In this document: one piece after another, positions 47,301 to 58,200 of the stretch
Layout: each line of letters begins with the position of its first letter
Position numbering within the stretch: the stretch's first letter is position 1
NCBI GenBank assembly: GCA_003194525.1
Contig: NBIV01000259.1
Location: 52,371-116,370 of the forward strand
DNA length: 64,000 nt
Direction of reading: 5' to 3'
Origin: Gracilariopsis chorda
Taxonomy: Eukaryota > Rhodophyta > Florideophyceae > Gracilariales > Gracilariaceae
Made by a program: the position numbers and the translations under genes
The notes under the pieces: generated by a model
Database searches by the model: none
What the model was told of the DNA's origin: nothing
The model's input: the letters and a program-made list of their open reading frames with translations, nothing else

Positions 47301-49595
47301 TTCTCCGATACGGAGTAGTTCCGCTCATGAACATTGAGCGAACGTGACCAATAACCAATTGGATGCCGTTCCCCCTCGGGGGTGGTTTGAAAAAGAGCAC
47401 ACCCGACTTGGTAGTCGCTCGAGTCCGTATCTACGGAGTATGGCAACCCAAGTTTTGGGAGATGTAGGATTGGTGCTGATGTGACAGCCTCCTTTAAGGA
47501 GTTAAAAGCTTCCGATTGCTCGGGCGTAAATGTTCCCAGTTTTGGGGGGTTCCCCTTTCGCAACAACGCGTTCAGGGGCGCTGCAGTATCCGAAAAGTTC
47601 GGGATAAACCGTCGATAGACGTTGACCAGTCCCAGAAAGGAGCGCAGTTCCGTTTGAGTACGGGGTTCTTTCGCCTCAACGAGGGATTTGACTCGAGCTT
47701 TCTCGATCGCTAACCGTCCAGGACGGATAATGTGACCCAGATACTTCACAGTATCTGTGAAAAACTCGCATTTCCTCAACTTGAGGGTAATTCCCGCATC
47801 GCGGAGTACGGTCAGCACGTCTCGGACGTGAGTGAGATGGTCGTCCAACGAGTTGGAGAAGATGATAATATCATCAAGGTAGACCAGACAACTCCGCCAC
47901 TTAAAGCGGTTGAGTAGAATATCTACTGCACGCTGAAAGGTGGCGGGGGCGTTGGTTAACCCGAATGGCATCCGCTTGAAGCGGTACGTTCCTGCGTGGC
48001 AGGTGAATGCGGTTTTGTCGCGATCCTCCTGTCTGACAGGTACTTGCCAGTATCCCCAATTGGCATCAAGGGCCGTGAACACGGTGGTGTCTCCAAGGGA
48101 GTCAATGCACTCGCCCATACGAGGGATAGGGTACGTGTCCCTAACGGTCACGGCATTGAGCCGGCGGTAGTCGACACAGAACCTCCAGGTTCCGTCGGCC
48201 TTTAAAGCCAGTACAACTGGGGATGCCCAGGGTGATTGAGCGGGCTCAATCAAACCTGCGCGGAGCATCTTGTCCACTTGGGACTGCTCCTCCTCCCGAG
48301 CTTTCGCACCTACCCTGTAAGGGGGTTGTGCGACCGGTCGCGCACCGGGGATTAAATCGATCCGGTGTTCCGTTGCGTTAATCTCGCCAAGCGAGCCATC
48401 CCACATTGTGGTGAATTCCCGTAACATAGTACGGAGTTTGTCGCGGTGCGACTCTGGCACGTGGCTGAAGTCCAGCGCTTCAAGTGCTTTTTCCGGATCA
48501 ATCCGGTCGTTGCTCGATGGAGCATTGTCCTGTGGAACAGGTGTGGTTCGCAATTCCGAGTTACTCGGTATGTTCGACGCTGAAGTAGCGGTTTCCTCCC
48601 CCTCCTTAGACTTGACGTCTTCGGACGGCCGGGCGAACTCCTCAGAAGACGTGGTAACTCCGAGTACATCGGCGGCTGTCATCTTTGTTGGCAGCATTCC
48701 CATAGGATGGGGGGTTACACTCCCAATTACTTGGTGTTTTACCAGATACTGGGGGTGTTTGCCAAGTTTGGCAACCAATATCCGGAAAGGAACATCCGGG
48801 GAAATGGAGACAATTCCATTAGCCAGCGCCAGCTGGGATTTCTCGTACAACGAGGCGAGGGGTTGTATAACCCGAAGACCGTGTTGGCGGGAATTTACCT
48901 GCACCCAGACTTGGGACTCAGCCGGTATAGGAACCGAGGCAGCGACGCGGAGCTTGGTGGAATCGCGGGACGCGGGCGGTGGTTCCTGCGCAGCAGGGAG
49001 CGGAACTTGTTTCCGAGAGGACCGCTTTAGCGGGCGGCGAACAATCGGAACCGACGATCCGTCGTCAAGTTCTACACGCCTGAGGCGGGGCGTAATTGCG
49101 TCGACAAATCTGTCGCAGTAATCACATCCCAGTATCACTGGTGCTGCCAATGAACGGCAAACGATGAAGTCCAACTTCACCACGGAGGTACCAAGTCTCA
49201 CGACGAGGTCCACTGTGCCCACCGTTTGTAACGGATTGTTGTTCACATCCGAAATGTCGGGGACTGCGTCAGAGCGGATACGAGACCGCACAAGCGGGGG
49301 TAACAATGATTCCACAACAAAGTTGGGGCTGCACCTGTATCCAGGACGGTGAGAAACCTCACCATAAACTGGGGATCAAGGCCAAGGTCGCATACACCTT
49401 ATAATTGCGCTTGGCCAAGACCAAGACTCTACCGGGAATCCGGGGATTTTTACTCTGTATCCACGGGCGACGCAACACACCGAGGTGCGCAGAGTCTGCG
49501 TCAGCGGTGTCTTTCCTCGAGAGGACTTTCACCGGGGAGCGAGGCGAGGACGCCTTGGGCGCCAACAGCCTCGTTCTTGAGGACGCCTCTCCCAA
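44291..49595 (-). pseudogene. pol: pol polyprotein of unit 1 (PR, RT, RNase H, IN plus long tail)
   Basis: The protease region around 49330 is out of frame because single bases are missing compared with unit 2, so the DTGA motif is not in the main frame. From 49315 a frame of 1367 codons has RT (YLDDIIIFS), RNase H (DTDSSDYQVG, the Glu in CLAVVWAM, TDHSS), the integrase zinc finger, the integrase Asp-Asp-Glu (FIAIDILGP, SDNGKQFV, and the Glu of QVERFN), a GPF-type module (DGPFKVI) and a Pro/Ser-rich tail. A TAG at 45212 (GAG in unit 2) cuts the tail; beyond it the same style continues for nearly 300 codons to 44291. There is no chromodomain. The start of pol has no ATG, which fits expression by recoding from gag. 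Confidence 0.93.
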
Positions 49596-49611
49596 AGGGG
49601 AGACGCCCTCA
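49579..49611 (-). promoter_or_regulatory. gag stop codon with strong stem-loop (candidate recoding site)
   Basis: The gag TGA (49611-49609) opens directly into a hairpin of about 13 pairs (minus-strand arm GAGGGCGTCTCCC with its partner ending at 49579, small CTTT loop). Pol lies in the +1 frame and is open across the stop. Unit 2 keeps the stop and the stem ends but has one mismatch inside. Confidence 0.5.
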
Positions 49612-51787
49612 GTTAGTTTTCCGCCTTCGGCGGTGGGTTGGTTTCCTCGACAAAGAGTGCTTCATCCCGTTGACGGGGGTTTCTATCCGCATAAGCGGGG
49701 GTTGCAACGGATGGTTGCGTGATCTCCCGAATCGGGGTGTATGAAGCTTGCCGCGCACGCGGGGTCTGTGGTAGGGCGTGGGAAAAGTCCGTTTTAGCAC
49801 GGAGGTAGGAAGCCGTCGGACGGAACGTTTCTCCTCTGTAGTGAGGGCCTCATAGTTTGCCACTACCTTGGCCATATCCTTCAGTGAACAAATACACTGA
49901 GGTGAGGTATGGCCATGGGCGTAGCACAGGTGGCAAATGAGAGCCAACACCGCGACACGCGGATTATTATTCCTAGTATCGGAGAAGCGAACCGCAGGGC
50001 GGGTGTCAGTCCATCCAGGCCGTTGATAACGGGATTGACCGTTTGAAAACGGGAGTCGTTGGGGTTGAACCCGACTGTTACCACCGTATAGAACGGGATC
50101 TTCTGTTCCCGTATCATGGGTCATCTCCGTCGTTGACGGTAAATCACTGGTGGGTATCGACACACCATCCTCCTGCACTAAATGCACGGTATCAAATCCC
50201 TGTCCAGGGTTCCCATCCGCGGTGAGCGGGAGTGAGGAAGCTTCGCTTTCCAGCAACAACGCCTTGGCGGATTTAGACCGATTGTTCGGAGTTCTTGCAC
50301 GAAGTGCATCCCCTTCCGCTCGAGCGTGTTGGACCAGCTCGAGGTAGGTGATCCTCCGCTTGTCCTCCCGATAACGGGTAACTAAACTCCGGATTGCCGG
50401 GTCAAGACCATCGATGAACATGGTACTGCGCTCCCCAGCGGGGTATACGTTACCACATCTGTGGAAAGCCTTGTTAAGGCGCACCGAGTAATCGGTCTCG
50501 GTCTCTCCAGCACGCTGGCGTGTATCTCGCAAAGCGAGGATAGCCTGCTGAATAGCGGTGTTTGTGGCGTAGGAGCGCAGTAAGATACTGCACAGCCTCC
50601 GGCCAGCAAGTAACTCCTCCCTCGGAGGCACGAGAAGATCCTCTGACAGAGTTGTATTGGTCCTCCGCCACTCCCCGTAAGAAATACGGTAAAGCCAAAT
50701 AGGCTTGTCCCTCATTCATACCGAGGATATCGGCCTCCGCTACAAAGCGGGATAGGAAATCCAGTACTAGGACTGGGTCCTCTCCAGTAAAATACTGGTT
50801 GCGGAGCGAGAGCTGCATTCGCTTAATGCATTCTCGCACCTTCCCCGTACCACGGGGCGTACGTCCAAGTGACGAATCTTCGAGCCGGTAGTACCGGTAT
50901 GATAAAAGCTTCCGGTAATCCGGGTTTGTCGGTTTCAATTCCCGAAGACCGGGGTGTCTTCTCCCCTTCTGGCGGGTTCGGACCACACCTTCAGTGGCCG
51001 ATGACCGCTTCGAGCGGGAGGAGTAGCCTCGCTTCTCGTCCTCCGAGTCGGAGTCCGAGGAGCTCGAGCTAACCGAATGGTTTCGGGATGAGTCCGACGA
51101 TGTCGAAGAATCGGAGTCCGAATATTTTCGGTGGTGTTTCCGTCGATGACGGCGTTTCTTCTTCCCAGCAAGCTGGTCGTTGTGCGATGCCTCGTTTACC
51201 GGATCATCCGGGGATGGTTTGTCCATGAGGACGAACTGCTCCAGCGTCTCCAGGCGGGCACCAATCCGATCAAATCGGGCTTCAACTCCTTCGATGAAGG
51301 TGGCGGGTTGTCCCAAACTCTCCAACACGGAGTTGACGTCAGACCGTAAAATACGGAGTTCCTCGGCGACCTCCTTTACGGGGGTTGCCAAGACCACCTC
51401 TTGGAGGGATTTTAGTTCCCCTACAAGGGTGTCATGGGCGGTCCACAGAGCGCGGACCTGGGATTCCAGGGAAGTCCCCTGGGGTGTGTTATCGCCCGTT
51501 CCACGGGGGCTTGAAGCCGCGACAGCGGGAGCAGGCCGGGGTGCCTGGGGCACTGCGGCAACAGCCGGAGTCGATGCTGCATTCCCCTGCGGGGGTGATA
51601 ACGAGGGCAAAAGGAAGTTCCGGGGTTCCCGGTCGGGGGTATCATTCCGCGATGAAGCGGCGCCAGCACGGCTGGAACTTGTCCGTATAGGGATACGGGG
51701 TACGAACCGAACTTCGGAAGTGTCCGCGTTGTCGCGGGAGCGACTACGCGTAACCACTGGCTCCGCATCGGAGGGATTTCTCGACAT
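49609..51787 (-). pseudogene. gag: gag of unit 1, one frameshift
   Basis: ATG at 51787. The N-terminal part is Pro/Ala/Ser-rich, then a coiled-coil-like segment (LESQVRALWTAHDTLVGELK onward), a basic Lys/Arg/His patch and a long Ser/Asp run, then a capsid-like domain (YRKLLSYRYYRLEDSS, VLDFLSRFVAEADILGM). An extra T near 50581, absent in unit 2, shifts the frame; the other frame continues with the rest of the capsid-like region (DTRQRAGETETDYSVRLNKAF) and one zinc knuckle CHLCYAHGHTSPQC (CX2CX4HX4C). It ends in a basic tail at the TGA 49609. The product would be the virus-like-particle structural protein. Confidence 0.88.
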
Positions 51788-51871
51788 GAGAAAATACCGT
51801 TACGACGGGAAACGATCACGGAACTTCCGGTAAATAAAAACAAACCTCGTAAGAGGGAAAACAAAAACCGA

Positions 51872-51889
51872 TTCTAGGTCGGGAGACCA
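51872..51889 (-). promoter_or_regulatory. candidate primer-binding site, unit 1
   Basis: Three nt after the 5' LTR end, the minus strand reads TGGTCTCCCGACCTAG, starting with the TGG expected to pair with a tRNA CCA end. I could not assign the tRNA. An identical site occurs in unit 2. Confidence 0.5.
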
Positions 51890-51892
51890 CTT

Positions 51893-52717
51893 TGTGGTGC
51901 AATGCCCCAAAGGGGAAAAACACCGAAAGACGTTCGGGATCTTCCTCTCACGAGGTGAACCCAGTTGGGTAGAGCCCTCCCAGAGGTGTCACGGCGAAGC
52001 CGGTTTGTAAGACCAGGGACACCTGTCGCGACTCGCGCAGGGAGGTGAAGGCGAAGAATCGGTATCCGCGTGAGCGGGGTGTGATCCTCAGTAGAGGTAT
52101 GTTTCCACGTAAGTGGGGGTGTGTGAGCGGATGCGCACACGAGGGCCGCGGATAGCGGGAGGTGCTACCCTAAAAAGGGGAAAAAGGAAGGGCGAAGAGG
52201 AGGAAGAGAGGACGAAGTGAGTCGCGAGAGCGACGGGACAGATACGGCGATGCCGGTAACAATATCCCTATACAGGGCGAAACACCAATGCAATTGGAAC
52301 AATTATACTCCCAGTGATGGGTCCCTTTAGATGTGCAAGGGGGTTAGATGTCCCGTGGTTTACGGCGTTTCCCTCCAAGGAGGAGTAGAGTACGCGCGCA
52401 AGCGGCAACAACTAGAGCCAATTCCCCAGGTTGGGTCCCTTGTTGGGGAAGGTTTACTGGTGCGACGGCAGTGCGCCGTCGCACTAAGTACTAGCTTCCC
52501 AGAAATGGGTGTGAAAATAATAAATAATATTAACTAAAATACTCCACATTTCGTGGCAACATCCACTACTGTGGCCAACCGCCAATTGACCCAAAACCGT
52601 GTCCCACGTGTCCATATCCACCATAGTGGGGCGTAGTTCATATACACACTACACAACCGATAATATCGGGAAAGCGTTCAAGTACCCAGAATCCCTCCCT
52701 GAGGGCGTTGCACTTCA
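51893..52717 (-). repeat. LTR 2 (825 bp), shared by both units
   Basis: It is the 5' LTR of unit 1 and the 3' LTR of unit 2. It is nearly identical to LTR 3, with the same TG...CA ends. No separate target-site duplication separates the units. Confidence 0.93.
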
Positions 52718-52719
52718 TA

Positions 52720-52730
52720 TCCCCCCCTAA
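52720..52730 (-). promoter_or_regulatory. polypurine tract of unit 2
   Basis: On the minus strand a purine run with seven consecutive G lies 2 nt before the 3' LTR; it matches the unit 1 tract with one G fewer. Confidence 0.75.
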
Positions 52731-52772
52731 GACGGGAAAACGACCGCGGACGCGGAGGATTCCCAGACGAAA

Positions 52773-54611
52773 ATGGGTGATAAAAGCGCGTGCTCTGTCT
52801 CCGGTTCTCCGGTAAATCCCTCTGCACCAGAGTCATCAAGCGACACAAACGACAACAACAGCCACCCTCCAAAAGGGAAAAATGAACGACGACAACAACA
52901 TCAACAACCACAGCCAACCTCCGAGACTTCTCGGGCGATACACCACCGGTTTCCGGTCAGTTCCCCTGCCTCAGGGCGATCGAAATCCGGTACAACCGGG
53001 GAATATGGCTGCTGCAGCCGACCATCCCTTCGCACTACCACCTTCGGTGGTGTCCTCCGGAACCACTCCGGTGTCCAACTGGCCAACCTACAACACCCTG
53101 GTGGGGCTCAACCGATGAATCGGAATCACGCGTCGCGCCTGCGCCTTGCCCCGTGGTTTCACCCGGTCGCTGTCCTCAATGAGGGATTGGTCACCGCTTA
53201 TGCGGATGGCTCAGACACCCTTCCGGGGATCTGCCCAGAGCAGTCACCACATCGTGGGATTGGCGTCACCGGATTGCGATTCCGCGTCACCACCTCCGAA
53301 GAAATTCGGGCGAGACCGTCGCTGCGGCGCAGACCGCGTTGACGCGCATGGCGTACCAACGGCAGAGCCGGGCTCCATTCGATGTACCGGTCCCACCGGA
53401 GTTTGGCTTCGACGTTAGCTACTTCCGCACTCGCGGGGAGATTGGGTACGGCGAGAACCTGTTCCGCCTCGAGACCCTCGCTTGGAGGAATTTCCCCGCA
53501 GCGCGGCAAGAAGCCCTTTGCTGGGAGCGACCGATTATTCGGGCGGAGTTCAGGTACCTTCCCCGGCAATACCGGTCCAACTTTCTCCAAAACTTCATCC
53601 GCTACGAGCGGCGTTGGCGATCCCGATTCGGGTATTTTATCCCGTATCAGAACGTGGAGATAGAGCGGATTGCGCCGCCTCACCGACTAGGTCGGTATGT
53701 AGCACTCCCCGAGTGGTGGCGCTTCCATGAAGCCTGCCGGGGGTGCTACATAGAACTCCCGCCGGTACTTACGTACCTCGGTTCGCTGCTCATGCAGGAT
53801 CCCCGGTCGGGGTTGTGGTCCGTAGTGGTTACGGAGTGGGCGGCCCGCACTGCGGCTTATATCCTCAACGAGGCGTACGACCAGTATCGTCTCTGGTTCC
53901 TTCAACCGCGTGTGCGGGCAGCGATCCGAAACCTGGATCTTCGCATCCCCCTTGGGGGCCAGGCCAACAATGAAGAGGTCCTCCAATTACTTGGGTACAT
54001 CGACAGCGTTAGCTGGAGTGAGGTCCCGCTGGAGCAAAGCGGTCGTCTGGATGGCGGTAGCGGTAACACCGGTGGTCCGGGACTCGGTAGAAACACGCCC
54101 TTGCGGGGGATTTTATCTACTTCGACCCCTGGGAGTTCCGGGAAATTTCCTCCGAGGAGGCGCGCGAGCTTCGCGATACGCCCCGGCATGTGCCGGAAGA
54201 CCACCCGGTGGGTACGTCGATTCTGACGACTACTACCGCGCATACGGCGGGGATGACCCAATGGTCGATAACGAACCGGAAGAACCCGGGGAGATGGACG
54301 TAGAGGAAACCGGCGCTAGCGCGGAAGCTTTCCCAGAGGGGGTATCTCCGGCCGAGCCGGCTGCTGACCCTTCGGCGGCAAGTGCCGGACCTTCTATCCC
54401 CAGCGGGGTGACGGCGAATGAAAACGAAATCATCGCACGTTTCCTCCGGGGTGCCGGTCTTAGCGCTGCCGAGGTATCGGGGGATGTCACCACCATGGCG
54501 GACGCGTTGGCCTACCGCCTTGCTGGGGTTACGCCCCGGACGATGGGGGTGAGTGAAACCTCTAGTCCAGTTTCCTGGTTCTTCTTTCCCTGGCTATGCC
54601 AGTTAGTGTAG
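52773..54611 (+). pseudogene. plus-strand accessory ORF of unit 2, several frameshifts
   Basis: Same protein as in unit 1, starting at ATG 52773. Indels near 52848, 53110 and 53226 scatter the first third over three frames. A long frame (53339-54226) then carries the Trp/Tyr/Arg-rich core, and a last shift near 54210 leads to the acidic tail. Because the copy carries the extra 54542-55205 segment, the tail ends differently (SSPVSWFFFPWLCQLV, stop at 54611), and an AATAAA follows at about 54645. This may be the original 3' end of a separate plus-strand transcript. Confidence 0.7.
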
Positions 54612-55205
54612 TGTAGTATTGTGGGGAGCTAGCTGCTCCCTTGAATAAACTTTCCCGTTTAGAACGGTGCTTCTCGGTTGAGTTCCCCGTCTTCGACGGA
54701 CTTTGCCTTGTTATCCTTTCCTTTCGCTCTCCGCTCGCGCGGCAACGTTACCCAACTTGGGCATTAACCAGCGTGGCTGGGGCTGCAGTTCCCGTTTGAC
54801 GGTGGTATCGCAGGACCTGCGACCGTGGGAGGTGTTCAATTGGCTCCCACGTATCCCCACTGGGGTCATACCCGTACCAGCGGACGCGGTATTGTAGAAT
54901 ACCATCCTGGTCCCAGGTGTGTCCGACAAGTCGGTCTACTACGAACTCTCGTTCGTAGACCTGCCGGCCGTGCCGGGTGGTGGTTGTAATCCCTGCGGGG
55001 GCTGCCCGCTGTGCGGTATAATGTCCCTTAGCAGGGTGTTCGGCGATAACTCCGGCGTTGCCGTGCGCTGTGATAGTGGCCGCTGCTCATGCGGGAAAAT
55101 ATCCCTCAAGAGGGTGTGTGGTGCCACGGTTTTCACCGGCAAGTCATTCCCCATGGGGAGGTTCGTTTTCCGTCTTCACGGTAGGCCGGGCGAACCGCCA
55201 GTCGG
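54542..55205. other. about 650-bp segment present only in unit 2, packed with hairpins
   Basis: Both ends are GGGGG runs, and unit 1 has a single GGGGG at the junction (44349-44353), so unit 1 probably lost it by microhomology deletion. Perfect small hairpins lie nearly end to end, for example 54808-54822, 54824-54851, 54855-54865, 54888-54903, 54906-54917, 54923-54934 and 54939-54958. On the minus strand it would extend the pol tail. Confidence 0.75.
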
Positions 55206-58200
55206 CGGGGGACTTGGGTTCCGCCTTCGCGGTTGAGCTCACGAACCGCGAGTTTGCGGGAAGATGACCGCTCCTGCGGGATCGGCATTTCCACAATCCC
55301 CTGGGGGGTCCCGTGCGACACGGTGATTGGGTGGCAAACCGCCTCCCTGCCAGGCGCACGAGCGCTCTGCACCATACGTTCCGGCGATGCCGTGGTGTCC
55401 CCGGCTACTGACGGGTTGCCTGGGGCTAACTCCGGTACACCGGTATTTTGGTCAAAATTCCCCTTGGGGGGTGCCGGGCAGGTGCCGATGACACCCTTTT
55501 CAGGGGAATTGCCGCTAAGCGCGGTGCACCATCTCCATGAGGAGGAGCAGCGTCCGGTACGACCGGTTTCGAGCGTGCGATGGCGCGCGTTTTTCCGAGT
55601 TCCTCGGTTCTTCGCCGCAGCGTTGCGGGGGTTGGCGCAAATTATTCCCCGTAGCGGGGGCTTCGATTCCGTCAACGACGGGAGGCGTTTCCGGTGCTTG
55701 CGAGCCAGGGCCTAAAGCTTCGACTGCGGCTTGGCTGCCTTTTTCCCCAAGAGGGGTGTGGGTATTTCCCTGTGAGGCCGGCGTATCTGGGCGCCCCTTC
55801 TCCGCAGGGCGCGGGTCTGATCGACCTGATTGAACCGCTTCCGCGGGGACTTCCGCCAACGGCGGCTTCGAGGCATCGCCCTGCTCAGGGGATTGGGGGC
55901 AATCGTCACCATACTCCCTTATCGGGGATCCTTCCCTGACAGGGGTGTGCGGTAGTTGCGCTTCAACTTCCCGTGTAGCACGGTATGTTTTCCGCGTTTG
56001 TGGCGATGCCTCCGGGGATGGATCGGGCGATTGCATTTCCGCTGCTGCGGTATTGGAGGGAGGCTTCTCGTTTTCCCGTGACAAACGGTGTATTTGCCGC
56101 TTTTGCGGGGCCTGCGCGTCTGGTTCCTGTTGCACAGCACTGCCCGGGAACGGGGGATTAGTGTCGCGTGACATACTCCGTGCTCCACGGTCAGTGTTCC
56201 GTATGTTACGGTGTGTTTCCCGTTGCGACGGCGATATCGTTCCTCGAAAACGAGTGTTCTCCTCCCCCTCCTTAGACGGAGCGGCGGGATAAGGGATAAC
56301 ATTCCCCGCCTGGCGGGTATAGATGCGCGCCAGTGGGGCGGACGTGGTAGGGGCGGGCGCTGAGGGCCCGAATTACCCGGCTGAGCCGGTGAGTCCGACA
56401 GAGTCGGTAGGTCTGAGAGTCCCCGGCTGGGGTTTGGTAGTACCGTAGGTCTAGTACTCCCGGATGATTCCGGTGTTGCAGAGTCCGTAGAAACGGGGTT
56501 GCCTGGATCCAGGACTACCTCTGACGAGGGAGGAGGGGCAAGGACAACACGATCACGGGAAATCCGTTCGTGCGTGTCGCCCATCTCTACCACGACAGTG
56601 TCGGTGTTAACAGAGATGACCTTGAAGGGTCCATCCGCCACAGGCGAGAGTTTGTGACGCTTCTCCCGTTCCGGGTTGTAGTACTCCTTCCTGATGAAGA
56701 CGTAGTTATTTGCCCGAATCGGGGACGGTTTTCCTCGCAAGCGAGCGTCAAAATCCCGCTTGTAAGCGGCTTGGGCCCGTGCCATAGACTTCCGCGCAGC
56801 GGGGACCAGCTTGGAAAGCCATTGCTTCCATTGCTGCCGGTAGATACCCACAGATGGGAAATTGTCCAAGGTAGCTTGGGGTTCCAGCGCCACAGGCGGG
56901 GGTGTTCTAGATAGAACCAACTCGAATGGCGAAACTCCGGTAGTCCGGTGTACCTGCGTATTGTACGCGTAGGTTACCGCATCAGCGTAGAGATCCCAAT
57001 TCGTTGGGTGGTCAGCGACGTAGGAACGTAACGCCGCGAGTAACGTCCGGTTAAACCGTTCAACTTGCCCATTACACTGGGGGTGTAGGTAGTCGTGAAC
57101 AAGTTCTTGACATCCAGGATGCGACAAACATCCTGGAAGAACTTGCTCACGAACTGTTTCCCGTTATCGGAGAGCACCTCCACAGGGGGACCGTAGACAA
57201 AAATCCAGTGCGTCACCAGAGCCTGGGCCACCGTGAGAGCGGTTATCCTCCGAAGAGGGACAGTCCGTACCAGCTTAGAAAAGCGGTCGGTAATGACAAG
57301 TAGAAACTTGTTTCCACGTTTCGTGGTGAGTAGTGGTCCGAGAATATCGATCGCGATAAACTCGAGCGGCGCCCTTGCGGGGAATAGTTTCATCTTCTTC
57401 GCATTTTTGCGGAGTTTGACGCGATTCTTCGCGCATTCGCTACAAAACCGCACAGTTGCGTAGCAATCCACCGCCATTGCGGGCCAATAGAAATCCCTTC
57501 GCAGGGTTAGGTAGAGTTTCCTCCCACCTGGGTGACCTCCAATGGGGGCGTAGTGTGATAGATGTAACACCCGCGATTGCAGGGAATGTGGTACCACAAT
57601 CTGTGGGCGGGCTTCGACCTTCCTTACGAGGTAGCCTTTGTCGTTTACCCCGAAAGGGAGATCTTCACCACCGTTAAGACGGGCACGAATCCTCGTACAG
57701 AATGGGTCGCCGAATTGTTCTCGGATCATTTCTTCCGGTGATACCGGTACAAAGTTTCCCGGTAACGGGTTCTCAGATTTATCTCGCGATGCGAGTAGTT
57801 CGTCAAAATCAGCATCCTCGTCCCAGTTTTCTGGCCTAGCCTCGACGGCACATTCCGGATCATCCGGGTCTATAGCCATGAAACATGGGACTTCATCATC
57901 CTCCGTTGGGAGTGCTTCCCCACTTGTGGGTAACCGCGACAAAGCGTCGGCCTGGGTGTTCTGCGCACCCTTTTTATAAATGACTTGAAAGTCATATTCC
58001 GCGAGGCGGAGTCTCCAGCGCATGAGGCGTCCCGACGGGTCGGAGATATTCATCAACCACCTCAATGAGGAATGATCCGTGTACACGGTGAAGTGAACTC
58101 CCATAAGGTAGGGGCGCAGAGTGGTCATCGCCCATACGACGGCGAGGCACTCTTTCTCCGATACGGAGTAGTTCCGCTCATGAACATTGAGCGAACGCGA

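Larger units (their letters stand above)
41695..52717 (-). mobile_element. Ty3/gypsy-type LTR retrotransposon, unit 1
   Basis: Oriented right to left: 5' LTR 51893-52717, PBS-like site, gag, pol (PR-RT-RNaseH-IN), plus-strand accessory ORF, polypurine tract, 3' LTR 41695-42518. RT-RNaseH before integrase places it in Ty3/gypsy (Metaviridae-like). It shares its 5' LTR with unit 2, so the two form a tandem array. All frames have indels or stops. Confidence 0.93.

Noticed and set aside
54542-55205. Intron in unit 2
   Set aside because: A GTGAGT donor-like start is present, but the right boundary has no AG, and GGGGG at both edges favours deletion in unit 1.
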